64,000 nucleotides of DNA from Symbiodinium natans. Lineage: Eukaryota; Sar; Dinophyceae; Suessiales; Symbiodiniaceae. Below, in pieces: positions 33,595 to 43,373 of this stretch. The notes under the pieces were generated by a model. It was not told the origin of the DNA. It did not search any database and worked only from the letters and a program-made list of their open reading frames with translations. Position numbers and translations under genes: made by a program. The stretch is from positions 122,001 to 186,000 of the forward strand of contig CAJNDS010002799.1 of the NCBI GenBank assembly GCA_905221605.1, read 5' to 3'. Within the stretch, counting starts at the first letter, position 1, and every line of letters starts with the position of its first letter.

Positions 33595-36500
33595 TGTGTG
33601 TGTGGGTGTGTGGGTGTGTGTGTGTGTGTGTGGGGTGTGTGTGGGTGTGTGTGGGTGTGTGGGTGTGTGGGTGTGTGGGCGTGTGGGGTTTTGTTAGTCG
33701 CAGCCTCGCCCTGCCCATCCCGCAATGTGTCCGGATGCCATGCCAGCAATTGATAATCCTGTCTGCAGGCAGATTCTGGACGAAGTTGAGAAGGGTGCCA
33801 AGCTCGATCAAATCATCATTGAGACCACAGGCTCGTCGCCGGGATTCATGGGGTAGTAGCTTTGCAGGAGGGGTTAGAGTCAACAGGCCGGGTTTGAAGG
33901 TCGCACATGCAACAGCTTCTCAAGCCGAAGTGCTGTGCCCACACGGGCCTGGCCGTTGTGTTGTCACTGCAACATAGCCACAAAGACGTGGTCGAGGCTA
34001 CGCCGTGTGCGTGAACTGTGTGGGTCTTTGTCCAGGCATGGCCGACCCTGTCCCGATCGTTCGGACGTCTGCTTCACAGAATTGGTGCATGGGCGAGCGG
34101 CGGCTAACGGTCGCCAGACGTGATGATACCAGCTTGGCCTCTCGCAATGTTAGCACGTGTGAGGTTCATGACCTCAGAAGAGATTAGCTCCCGCTTGCGG
34201 CTGGATGGGGCTTCCTGGCGAAATTGATTTGTTTTGTGTCGTGAGAAGGCAAAGAGTTACAAGCTCCATGCTCATGCAATGCAAAGGTCATCACAGTTGC
34301 AGATGCGAAGAATGTCTTGAAAAGGCTGGACGATGAGGCGGCGGGCAGACATGCAAGCGGAGTTTCAATGCCCGCGAAACAAGAGAGCGCATGTAGCCTC
34401 ATGTAGTCACATGCCATGAAGTCACGTAGTTCTACAGCTTGTGCCAGGTGGAGGAGGATCGTGTCAACGAAGCCTACCAACAGGCAACATCAAGTCATGT
34501 CGAATGTTAAAGGGGTTTGATGCAGTGATCCGATGTTGCATACTGAACTCGCCAAGCTTGATGCTGTCGTGCTGCTGGTGGTCGTGATAGCTTAGGTGGC
34601 TTTCTGTGACAAGATACTGCTGAACAAGCTCGACCTCGTTTCGTCTGAAGAAGCCATTCAGACGAAGGCGTTTCTCTTCTGACCACAGCTGTCCGTTTCC
34701 TGCATGGTTCCATGGCCCGAAGCTAGTTACGTGCGTGCTGCCAGTACCATTCGTGGCATGCGCACGTCATTGTCATGGGCGGGAGAGTAGTTCGGGTAAG
34801 TTTCTTCCTGTGCGTCGAGGTACATGCGGGGTTGGGCACCTGCTTACGTCAAGCCCCTAGAATATGCGAAAGGAAGTGAGGGAAGGGGCCGTGTCAACTC
34901 TCCTCCCACAGGTCTTGGTAATCTTGCCGGCCACGGTACCCAGGTGCATGGGCGTGCAGACGCCGGTGAAGGGGGCAACCCCAGATCCCACACCCGCTGA
35001 GAACAAGAAAGAAACATAAGGATACAATATCTGAAGGGCAAGACGGAAGAATAGCGCACAAAGAAAAGATAGAAACTCGTAATCATAGGCATTAATTACA
35101 AACAGAAAGACAGGTGAAATCAAGTGGCCTAGGGGGGATGGGGGGACTCCTTACATCTCAGAGTTGCACATTGGGTGCCGCATACGTGCTCCACAGTCTC
35201 GGAGATATTTTTGAGATGAGAAGTTCGCAGAAGTCGTGTGTTCAGACTTTCAGTTTTGCCATCCAGGATCCAGCCAAACCTTTTGAAACAGAGGGAGGGC
35301 AGTTCAGGTTCTTTCTTTCCGAAACAGCGTGGCGACACTGTGGGGTTCCGACATTGGGAGCAAGGTGTCGCCTAGGCTTCTGCGTCCGAATTTCAAAATT
35401 GCGCTCTCGGCTAGATCCTCTTGGAGAGTTCTTGGTGGAGGTCTTGAAATGCCCCGGAAATTCTTTTGACCTAGTCTTACAGGCGATCCGCAACAGAACA
35501 GAACAAGCTTGAGCACAACACAGACACAATGCAGTCGTGTGGTTCGCATACAGTATCGATTGATTCCCTTCCTCTCCCTCGCAAAGTTGTTCACCTGCTT
35601 GCATCGCGTAAACATGCATTCTGCCAGGCGTGGGCAATAATGACACGCAGGTTTGATTCTTTTCGTCCGCTCGCTGTTTGCGTTGCTACACAGCGCAGGA
35701 GAGGTTGCGAGAAATCAACGCCTTTGCCAAAATAGTTCCTGCAGTCCGCAGCTCATGCGCCTAATGCCACTGCAGCTTATTTTTGGAACTGGCACTGAGA
35801 CAATGTTGAAACCTTGTGTGCAGCTTGTGTACTCAGGTTCGGGGTAGAGTCAAGCTTTCCGAGCTGACCAACATTCGAGCCCATGTCTTCGCCTGAAACG
35901 AGGGATGACGAGAGCATGGGAAGCATGCCACTTTCGTTCTATATTTCTGGCCACTGACCAGGACATGTCAAATTTCGTGCATGCCGACATTGAGAAGGAG
36001 GCTTCTATGACTGAGCTGTCGTGGGCTGGTTTCGCATATAATCCTTTTCGTCGCCCATCGCAGCTGAATTTCGACGTGTGGCAGATTGACAGGCAGAAGA
36101 AGCCGAGGACATCAATGGACATGGAGGCAGGGCAGAACACATTGGTGGACCATGGTGGACCCGACTCAAGTAAGTGTGCAGGCCATGGGGAAAATGGCGA
36201 ACATGGGGGGCATGGCGGCCATGGTGGCCATGGTGGCCATGGTGGCCATGGCGAAGGTCACGATGCTGACTGCACTGAGGAGCCATTCCCAGATTTGTGG
36301 TTGCTTCAGCACTTCAGCACTTCATCCTTGTGGCACCATTGTCGGTCATCAGCGCAGGACCACGGCCATGAAGGCCATGGCGGCCATGGCGGCCATGGCG
36401 GTGGACACGAAGGTGGCCATGCTGTTGGACATGACAGTGGCCACGGCGGTGGCCACGGGGAGGAGCATGGGCATGTGGCCAAGAAGCACAAGACGCCTCG

Positions 36501-37118
36501 CAGGGAAAGTGTACTGTAGTGAGGGCTTTTGTTCTTCATTCCGCCTTGTGCGAACTTCACTCTGGCTTCGGAAGGGCAACCCTCTTTCCGCAACTTGTGT
36601 GTGGTCACTAAGGAGCAGGCACGACAGCCGAGTCAACTCCTTCTCGGTTGTGCGGGAAGGAGAAGTTTTGCCTGAGAAGCTGGGCAAGTTGATGGAGACT
36701 CTTGGAACGCTGCCCCCGGAGCAAGGCTGGGTACACGGGGCGCAATTCCCCGAGTGCGAGTGCGCGGCAGCGTCGAAGAGGTCCGAGAGTTGAAGCGCGC
36801 TCATGGCAGTTGAGTTGCAGGTGTGATCTTCCGAATCAAGGGCATCCTCGCAGTCAAGAACCATCCATTCAAGCATGTCTTTCATGCGGTGATGGACGTC
36901 AGTGACGAGGATGATGCGGAAGCCTGGGCTCCTGGAGAGAAACGAATAACCAAGATGGTGTTCATTGGACCTTTGGCCGCAAGCTAGGGATGGCTCGAGC
37001 ATAATTATGTATGCCACATGTGCACCTGATATGCGGCGTCTATTGTACCCGAGGAAAAAAGTTGGATAAGCCGTTCATCCGGAAAATCTTCGAAGACTGC
37101 TTCGAGCATCTTGACTAG
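24014..37118 (+). CDS. CobW/G3E-family GTPase (metallochaperone)
   Basis: Nearly complete CobW protein. Exons: 24014-24281 (Walker [17 protein letters not shown]), 28213-28250 plus 28390-28429 (IAVIENE, then [13 protein letters not shown]), 28632-28644 plus 28712-28793 (VMDNG, then [10 protein letters not shown]; CxCC metal-binding motif), 33769-33830 plus 34036-34109 (IIIETTG, then [10 protein letters not shown]), 34287-34337 ([17 protein letters not shown]), 34448-34483, 34596 to about 34667 (ILLNKLDLV; NKxD base-specificity motif), 35699-35743, 35837-35890, about 36070-36261, 36358 to about 36500, about 36608-36725, 36821-36967 ([18 protein letters not shown], CobW C-terminal domain) and 37054-37118 with TAG at 37116. 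The family uses GTP to hand metal (Zn, Co) to partner proteins. A His/Gly-rich segment (HGGHGG repeats) between GTPase and C-terminal domain suits metal binding. A few residues between LLLKK and VMDNG and the N-terminus are unresolved. Intron 1 holds the GH1 gene, intron 5 the repeat-flanked insertion. Confidence 0.92.
24603..24635. repeat. (GA)n microsatellite
   Basis: Short GA run inside CobW intron 1, upstream of the nested GH1 gene. A similar short GA run is at 55225-55246. Confidence 0.9.
25396..27922 (+). CDS. GH1 beta-glucosidase, nested in a CobW intron
   Basis: Exons 25396-25512, 25638-26098, 26176-26323, 26449-27199, 27279-27413, 27450-27616 and 27772-27922 (TAG at 27920) keep one frame: about 642 residues, longer than the usual 450-550. 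GH1 enzymes hydrolyse beta-glucosides by retention. Seen in order: [58 protein letters not shown] (acid/base Glu, with NEA for the usual NEP), [27 protein letters not shown] (nucleophile Glu, TESG for the usual TENG) and [21 protein letters not shown] cysteine-containing insertion lies after [10 protein letters not shown], and a C-terminal extension follows the barrel ([10 protein letters not shown], then [17 protein letters not shown]), suggesting secretion, although no signal peptide was seen. Intron donors are GT, GA, GC, GA, GC and GC. The first exon begins in mid-frame, so at least one 5' exon is missing; 25235-25270 is a candidate. The last GC join is the least certain. Confidence 0.93.
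26344..26392. repeat. 11-bp tandem repeat (GGAACAATGAT)
   Basis: About four copies inside the GH1 intron 26324-26448. Confidence 0.95.
27923..28212. other. Spacer between nested GH1 gene and CobW exon 2
   Basis: About 290 bases after the GH1 stop, still inside CobW intron 1. It must contain the GH1 3' end if that gene is expressed separately. I saw no canonical AATAAA, which dinoflagellates generally lack, and no other feature. Confidence 0.6.
28950..29480. repeat. 530-bp alternating purine-pyrimidine tract
   Basis: Begins with CG/CA alternation (GTGCGCGTGCGCGTGCGCGC), continues as 8-bp GTGCGCGG units, then (GT)n with 10-bp GTGAGTGTGT and 8-bp GAGTGTGT sub-repeats. It lies in CobW intron 5 and directly abuts the left 775-bp direct repeat. 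Large open frames through it on both strands are artefacts. Confidence 0.95.
29584..30060 (+). pseudogene. Decayed ankyrin repeats, copy 1
   Basis: Two tandem units of about 251 bases. Each reads as ankyrin repeats: [20 protein letters not shown] then AIVCLLLE, and in a shifted frame [19 protein letters not shown]. In both units the frame must shift at the same place (after CACAGCCGTGTCTG), so the defect predates the unit duplication. Because of the shared shift and lack of clean splice sites I call it a pseudogene or captured fragment. The same sequence recurs at 32888-33364. Confidence 0.7.
30544..31107 (+). CDS. 187-codon ORF in insertion, unknown
   Basis: Starts ATG, begins with a proline-rich segment ([17 protein letters not shown]) and continues with serine/glutamine-rich sequence to a TGA. 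No domain is recognised. Other frames of similar length overlap it, so coding status is uncertain. Its position upstream of the 340-codon ORF would suit a first ORF of a mobile element. Confidence 0.3.
   Translation: MSGPPEGTRPKSALPNPPSWLPPTPPPPVVSVPKACASVPTVLHSGMQSTLQQYHSGQPESSAQNGSNSQNLPAACSCQWCSIDFVFCWADDYPSRLSKQTGHMSSEMQAMATAARFYSDARPVCVLARAIVRQFSHVRPPTGGIHTDIAAGMLYDCVRAKDGRWAFRCSTTQPTGLAVWVWPSATE
31359..32381 (+). CDS. 340-codon intronless ORF in insertion, gag-like in position
   Basis: The longest uninterrupted low-bias frame in the window; its likely ATG ([12 protein letters not shown]) is at 31380, although the frame opens at 31359. The N-terminal 70 residues are rich in Gly, Trp, Tyr, Ser and Pro and probably disordered. 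The middle is helical ([39 protein letters not shown]), followed by a charged coiled-coil-like stretch ([19 protein letters not shown]). No zinc knuckle or enzymatic motif is seen. Lack of introns contrasts with the neighbouring genes and fits a mobile-element protein. Function unknown; the gag comparison rests on position and layout only. Confidence 0.6.
   Translation: MSLARTSMAWNQGSWGWGPKYSNQQFYNNQADSWYGPAPSAYKGQAWSEPYPTPKHSGYSSPGKHAASSKTSSLPSSFVPSDACYDSTALHGLTLNKNIEATHWSRKRDLAARDVLEVRAHELFYHGTSEWSLRLLSHGRFISTVPTRSVAESVFVSQLLAAVRKNHVDLDAVAEAVWKEQNPERAAPAKNVDAPSLYAPFVDKILGLVKQYSPEERGSQASQQVVELRTRLEKRENQLRAQGVELSPAKTSGKTSATSSDGVDLPVCAQPTAVEESDSNTAQSLVVSLNAIQADILKPYVKNLSGTSVDAVQAWLKTFKLGTKSLLVLPTFAVQCMLSH
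32758..32775. repeat. Perfect 7-bp stem hairpin at edge of right direct repeat
   Basis: CCCCTTC, a TTTT loop and GAAGGGG. It ends exactly where the right 775-bp repeat begins, so it may mark the end of the inserted internal part. Confidence 0.7.
32888..33364 (+). pseudogene. Decayed ankyrin repeats, copy 2
   Basis: Same two 251-base ankyrin units as at 29584-30060, with the same frame shifts, inside the right direct repeat. Confidence 0.7.
33545..33690. repeat. (GT)n microsatellite
   Basis: GT tract with GGGTGTGT variants, directly right of the second direct repeat and 80 bases before CobW exon 6 (33769). Confidence 0.95.
34850..35110 (-). other. Minus-strand exon-like frame inside CobW intron
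   Basis: On the - strand a frame reads [20 protein letters not shown] then [10 protein letters not shown] after a TTCTCAG-like acceptor. The sequence is protein-like, but no partner exon or family was found and it lies within the + strand CobW gene. Low confidence. Confidence 0.2.
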
Positions 37119-38587
37119 ACTTCGAGGTTCTTCACCTGGGGCCCTGTGAATTGTTGTGAACTTGCGGCTGCAGAGGAAGTGATGCATCTCACCGCCTGCA
37201 TTTTCAGATCACCAGTACAGAAATCCGGACGACTCCCGGGTGTCGAATCTGAATCCAGTGGATTGAGGGGTGCTCTTAATGGACCTTCGCCGCTGCCCGT
37301 ACAGAGTCACGCTGCATCAAAAAAGCTGCAAACGTGAGAAGCACCATTCAATAGTCAAGAAAACTGGTGTTCTTTGGCTGTCAGTCCTGCAGCGCGGCCC
37401 ATTCGGGCATCGGCGATTCAGCGTATGCTGCCAAACTTCAAATTGCCAAGGAGCTTCTTGGCGTTTGTCCAGTTTTGCCACCAGCAGCCTAGACGCCGGC
37501 ACCAAAGAGCGCTTCTCTCAGTGCCCAGCGTCAGACATGGCGACTGGTTGGCAGAGACTCAACTAAACCGCCATGATGCTGCTCGTGTCGAAAAATGAAG
37601 ATCCAAGATCCGCGCTGTAAGGTTCTTCGGGCTCAGACACTAGGCTCCGAAGCTGGCCTTCATGAGTACATGTGAGTACATGCGAGTACTGTGCAAGTCC
37701 TTGGTAGACCTCCTCGCAGCCCTGGGAGGGCTAGCTGAGAGTCATCTGGGGGGGGGTGAGGGGCACCTTGTTGGTGTTCTCAGTGTTCCCTTATGCGCAA
37801 CTACAAGCACTTGTGCTGCAAGTCTTGGGCCTTCGTTGCTTTTCAACAAAGTCCGATGGAAACATCACTGGGGTACTACACTCATATTTGAATGCCCGCG
37901 TGTGCCTTTGTGCGCCTGTTGAGTGCTCTCTCCTTGTTTCAAAGAGCTCAAGAAGCCCTCTGACTTCACGTTGGTGTCTCACGTGTGGCAACAGCTGGAG
38001 CTTTGACACTTCGCTTAGCTGAACACCCAAATATAGGCAAGAGTCATTATGAAGAAAGGCCTAAGATGCGACAACTAACAAAGTTGCTTATCAGTCGGAG
38101 CGCGCGCACGCTTGCTGAGGGAAGAGAGTTGCACATTGCGCACCTTGGCGGCCCATCTCTCAAGTAGCCAATCGCGATTGCCCGGTGGCCTTGGGGGCGA
38201 GGTTTGCTTTGCACCTCGGTTATTGGAGTCTACTGGATACCCTGTCCACGACCATGCTGTGCGTTGCAAGAACCATCTGAAGCTGAGGTACATAGTCACA
38301 GGCCTCTCTTGGCCAGCAGCCGTTGCCCCCTTGTGCACCCTTTGGAGGCGGGTCCATTTTGTAAAATTCGGTTCAAGAGACGTGAGAATTGACTCACGAG
38401 ACCCACGTGAGGCGAAAAATGGGTGATCCACATACTGCCTGGCTCCATTTTGGACGCCAAAGATTTGAGGAGCCCAGCAAGCACGGGGTCCATCCAGAAA
38501 TGTGATACAAGTGGCACAATCCCAATCCACAGCGCAGTAACTTTGTGTGCCATTGTGATGAGTTGCCAGCGTGCTTAGCAGCTGCAG
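37119..38587 (+). other. Intergenic stretch with one good exon-like segment
   Basis: At about 37391-37463, after CTGCAG, a frame reads AAHSGIGDSAYAAKLQIAKE then LLG before GTTTGT, convincing as coding and perhaps the first exon(s) of the methyltransferase gene downstream. 37670-38050 also has weaker open frames. A 215-codon - strand frame (38075-38722) overlaps the methyltransferase exon at 38588 and is rejected. Confidence 0.4.
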
Positions 38588-41500
38588 GAGATGAGAGGGC
38601 TCAATGCCAGCAATGAGGCCATGGTTGACGAGCTTGTCGATGCCCGGTAGCATGCAGCTACCTGAAAAGGACTGGCTCGAACGGAGAGGGTGAGATTTCT
38701 CGGACCAAGGAATCCCATGCATTGCGAACCCCGGAGTGCATCGACGCCTTCAAGGATGGGGAAGATGATGTGACTGTGAGTGTGGTTGTGCTTTGAAGGC
38801 TCTTTGCAGAGTGTAATTCGGTTTGGTTCGCACATATGCAAGAGGCCGTCGACCGTGGCCACTTCTGGCCGGCCCAGGGTGGCGACTTGGCCTATGCCGA
38901 TATGCCCTTGTCGGCGGCCCGGAACATGAGGAGCGCGTGACAGTGACCCCAAGACCCCCAAGGCTCATGTAGTTTGTCATGCTATGATGGGTTCTCTTGC
39001 TGCACGTTTGTGCAGCTTGAAATGATGCCAAGACACCCACATGTGCACACCTCTGGATAGAGATTGTCTTATCGTCCGCATGTCGACTTGACTGCTTCTG
39101 ACGATCTGAACATTGGAGTGGTATGTGCATGCGCCTAGTATGCGTCTAACCTTAGACCAGCATGCCATGCCCGAGGCGTCATGGCCGCCTACACCTTTCT
39201 GCACCTCACATCTATGGCAAGGCCCTGGAAGAGTCGTTGAACATGTTGAACCCTTCAGCGTTTGAACAGGTTTGAATGCTCACCAGTCCTGCTGACAACC
39301 AGGCGCTGGAATCCCTCATGCCTCTCCAGCAGCCGCCTCGCGCATCCTGAGGGTACAGCAGGAATTGCACAGCGCCCTCTTCGGAGCTCAAAGTGCACAA
39401 TTTGTGGCGATGGTTTTCTTTGACTTCAGGCCTGGCATGTCCTTCCTGAACATCGGCTGGCACCTTGGAGGTTTGCAACGGCCCGACTCAGCTGAAATCC
39501 AGAGCCTGCTCCAAACATCATCAGCAGCTGTGTGATGAGAAAGAAGCTTCTGGCAGCACCAAGGATCGGGCACTGGATACTTCAACTCCATTGTGCTTGG
39601 GCCTGTGTCGAACTTTGAAGCCTCAGATGGCGTCAGGTTCTCCCCAATGAGGGTTCCTTGTCTTGCTCAGGTCCGAATTTACAGGACCCCACGCAGCCAA
39701 CCACGGCGTGGAGATCTGGTCCGGCCACCCAATGCCACCCATCGAAGAGTCATGGCACTAAACCGACAGTGACATTCGCGCAGCTCTATCACATATTGCC
39801 GGCGCTGCAAGTATCCACGGGGTCAGTCATCCGCTTAACAGGCAGCGAAGCAGCGGGAATCATCGTGCGTCAGTGCGTGTGTGCTGCCCTATATAGTCCA
39901 TGGGCACAAAAGGCCACCCCCAACAAATTGGCTTTCGCGGCTTCCAGCACAAACACAGGGTTTTGGGTTTAGGGGTTTAGGATTGCAAAAGGGCCACCGT
40001 GTCTGCTGACAACCGAATGGACGTGAGATGATTAGCGCTGCCCTCAAGTGTCGACTCGTAGCGAAATCGCAGTGCCCTGTTCCAGTGGAAGTTTCCTTGC
40101 AAGGAGTTACGTTTGTGGTAGGACCCTGCAATCAAGCCACAGTGAAATCGCAGCGGTTCTTGTTCTGAACTTGGGCGCCGTGACGGTCTCTGTTAAACAC
40201 CTAACGAGCAGATTCAGAGCGCAATGGAATGCAGGCTGCTAAAGGCATAAGAAGGCTAATCTGGCTGTGGTACAAGGCCCGAGACGGTGGCCCATGCAAA
40301 AGAACGAGCAGCAGCGCTAGGCCGTGATGGAGACGGGGCGTAGACGAAGACCTCAGACCATCTCCAACGCAGGGTTGCGCCAGGTAAGACGACCATTCAG
40401 TTCACCATGGGCAATATCTACCAGCTCAATGTGAACGATACAATGCGTCAGCGGCTCATTGTCATCCCAGGATGTCGCAGGTGCAAAAGTGACTTGTGAG
40501 TGGCTCAGGTTATGATCGGATATATGTCGGCGCGTGCGCGAACTCAAGGTCGAAGTATCTCTACAGGCTACCGGTGCCAGTGTTTCTAGTAGGCACCACT
40601 TGCCACACATCAGCGTTGAACCTCCACACGAATCGGCAAACATGTTGCAGCGTGTGCAATCGTTGCGGCCCGTGTGCAGCCCAGCCACTTCGTTGCGGTC
40701 ATGTGCAGTCCTGCTAGAGGCTGCTCGAGGTTGGCGGCATTCTTATCGGACCCTTTCAGGCAAAGTTTGCAGCGTGGTTGGGGGGCCAGCTTTTTTTCGC
40801 TTGCACGGTGTCAGGTGGGACACAGCCAGCAGCTCCGCCGGGTGGTGCGCCAAACGGACCGCCGGTTTGCGGTTCCGTGTGTTCCGTGTCCACGCCTGCA
40901 GTTCACATGCGGCCACAGGAAACGCACTTCTTTGTAGAGGTGCTTGGATCTGCAGCAGCCTGAACGTGTGTACAGTAACCTTCTTCAGACAAGCGGCATC
41001 ATCTTCAAAGGTCCAATTTGCGTGCCTCGTGGAGCCCATGCAGTGCACATCGCGATCTATGGCGGCTTTGCCGACATGGTGATCGCTTGAAACTTGAGCA
41101 CCGGAGCCAAGCAATACCTGAGGCTTCAGGTGTTTTTGCCCCGCCGCCTCGCACCGGAACTCAAACAGAGGAGTTGCACAATTCTGTGCTGCCCTGAGAG
41201 ATGCGCATATGCTTGTCAGGAACCTTTGGAGTGCGTAGTGGCCGCAGTGGGTTGCTACATCCGTACATATGCAGACCTTCTCAGACAAGGCTCAAAGTGG
41301 CACAACTACTCCTGCAACTGTGTCTTCCGGTGGGCCAGCACATGTTTGACAAGAAATATGAGAAATGGCGCCCCCAGCAGAAGCCTTGCAGAGCTTGGCT
41401 TGGGTTCACCATGCCAGGCGATGCTACCGATGGTGAGAATCATCAGCTCATAGGCCTGGAATTTGTGATAAAAGCAAGCTGCCCACATCTGCCCGCAGCT

Positions 41501-42223
41501 GCTCTGATCAGCAAAGTTTTCGCCTGGCACAGGCTTGCCGGGTGTACCCTTCACCTTCTCCCTGTTGGAGAGTCCTTGGCTTTAACCTCGGGTTCAGCCG
41601 GCTTTGCAGCACCATTATCATGTGAAGTGGGGTTTATATTACTGTTATTGGTGAGTGTATATAAGGTTCCTTTTTAATACTGGTGAGTGTATATACCGGG
41701 TGTCCTTTTGCGTGTACAAGAAATATATACCCTGCTTCATGTCAGCTCAATGGCCGTCCTCTCTTCACTGACCTTTCAGTGACCTTGAGGACGCCGGAGC
41801 GGAGCTGGCTTTACCCGGTCGAGGCCTCAAAGACATTCCTGCGACTTGAGGGGCTGCGGACTGCAAGCCGTACATGAGCTGTGCAATCCTTCAAAGCTTC
41901 TCTTGTCCCTTCAAGTGATGTGCTAAGGCGTCCTTCAAGCAAGCTGTGGCAACCGGGCTGTTGTGCCAGCCGAAGCACAAAGGCCATCCACAACCAGCCA
42001 AGTTTTTCTTACTTTTTTCGACAGCTACATGGGATGAAGACTGAGACCTCCTGGAGGCATCGTGGGACTGCCAGCTGAATTGTGGATCAAGCACATCATC
42101 CCATGGTGCTCGAGGAGATGGTTTGAGGCTGCCACGACAATCGACACTCCAAGCTTAGCGCGCTCGATCGCAAGCGGCAGTTCAGTGCACCTGTGTCCAC
42201 GAACCCCCCTGCCCCAGTCCTGA
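38588..42223 (+). CDS. Protein-L-isoaspartate methyltransferase-like (PCMTD type)
   Basis: Many short exons follow the PCMT/PCMTD alignment in order: 38588-38646 (LNASNEAMVDELVDAR), about 38720-38776 (LRTPECIDAFKDGEDD), 38845-38909 (AVDRGHFWPAQGGDLAYADM), about 39072-39120 (HVDLTASDDLNIGV), about 39176-39269 (GRLHLSAPHIYGKALEESLN), 39430 to about 39457 (PGMSFLNIG, SAM-binding motif I, glycine-rich tail not located), 39685 to about 39718 (GPHAANHGVEI), about 40384-40446 (FTMGNIYQLNVNDTM), 40509-40566 (YDRIYVGACANSRSKYLY), 40720-40759 (LLEVGGILIGPF), 40815-40856 (QQLRRVVRQT), 40919-40951, 41011 to about 41050 (VQFACLVEP), about 41780-41845 (TPERSWLYPVEASKTF) and 42057-42223 (LPAELWIKHIIPWCSRRWFE, TGA stop). 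Enzymes of this family use S-adenosylmethionine to repair isoaspartyl residues; PCMTD-type members may instead act in ubiquitin ligases. Which applies here is not decided. Start codon, some joins and 41.05-42.05 kb are unresolved. Confidence 0.85.
41632..41745. repeat. Dispersed repeat around TTGGTGAGTGTATATA
   Basis: GTGAGTGTATATA occurs twice here (about 41650 and 41684). TACTGTTATTGGTGAGTGTATATA closely matches 57068-57092 (TGCTGTTATTGGTGAATGTATATA); both are followed some 30-60 bases later by CCCTGCTTCAT or CCCTACTTCAT. Probably copies of a small interspersed element. Confidence 0.65.
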
Positions 42224-43370
42224 TACTCAGTGAGCTTGCTGCCCAAAGGGGCCAACTCCATCTCGCAACGGAACTCCTGCAATGCAGCCGGCAGCGCCGA
42301 CAGAGGTGGCCTTGAAGAGTTTCGATGGCTCTATGATTTCTAGGATTCTGTTATGCGGACCTCTGCTGCTTCCCAACTCCCCTGGCTCTGCGCCAGACGC
42401 CGCCATCTCTGGTCCTTTCAAAGAGCTGCAAGGAGGCCGGAGAGCTCTTCACAACAGCTTGGTTGGATGTATCGTGCATTTTGCATCTTGCTGTCCTTGG
42501 TACGAGGACGCGGAAGAGGGGTCGGTGCCTCAAAACATCAAGCAAAACAACTTATCTTGAGGGGTCTGGCCCCTAAACTGGCCACGCCACAGACGCCGAG
42601 AGCTGGGAGAGGCGTTTCTTTTCTCTTTGCTCTGAAGCGAATGCACGCTGTCCCCGACCATTGTCCGGCGTGTGCGTGCATCCGCGCATCCGCACATCCG
42701 CGCCAAGCACGGTGCAGCACCCATGTGGTCATGATCAGACCCCTTTAGGGCCCAAGGGCGCAAGGACGGCAGAGTGGAAGTCGGTTGTCCCGCTAGCCGG
42801 GCTTGGTTCAGGGCTCCTGGCAAGTGGGCCGGGGGGCATTGGGACCCAAGGGACTTCGCTGCCGTTTCGAACATGGAAATGGGGGGATCTTGACTTTCGT
42901 GTAGGCGATGATCTCAACACTCGGGCCTAATCTTGGAAGCAAAGCCCGTGCTTCACCCTGGCGTTCGTCCCTTGCCCGGCTCGGTGAGTCTGATCTGTGA
43001 CACCGACTTGGGTGCCAGGTTGGAGGACTCCGCGTCGACAAGAGCACCATCTTCCCAGACGCGCCCTCAGCTGAAGACAGTTCAGCATGTGCTGGGCTGG
43101 GCAGCGATCCGGCAAGGACTGGTGACCGGCATGTCCCTCCATGTACATCTTTGCCTTTCAGTGTTGCAAATCTCTGCTCATCTGCTCAATGCGCGCCAAG
43201 TTGACGCCGCAATTTCCAGGAAGTCACATGAGTCCTTGCGGTCCCTGCCATACCTCTTTGCTAGGCCCAAGGGGTAAGGTGTGGTACGATTCTGCAAACA
43301 TGGCATGGAGCTTGAGTCTCAACAGCCTCCAGCCATCGATCGCTAGAGTACACCGAGTACAATCAATAGT
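42224..43370 (+). other. Intergenic stretch, weak exon-like fragments
   Basis: Open + frames at 42282-42560 (PNSPGSAPDAAISGPFKE) and 42933-43277 (TVQHVLGWAAIRQGLVTGMS) have moderate coding character. The second could be a 5' exon of the bestrophin-like gene. Nothing else is seen. Confidence 0.3.
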
Positions 43371-43373
43371 CTA

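Noticed and set aside
36349-37017. 222-codon minus-strand frame
   Set aside because: Antisense shadow of the CobW C-terminal exons, which match the family closely.
38075-38722. 215-codon minus-strand frame
   Set aside because: Overlaps the + strand methyltransferase exon at 38588-38646; no recognisable domain, composition not convincing.
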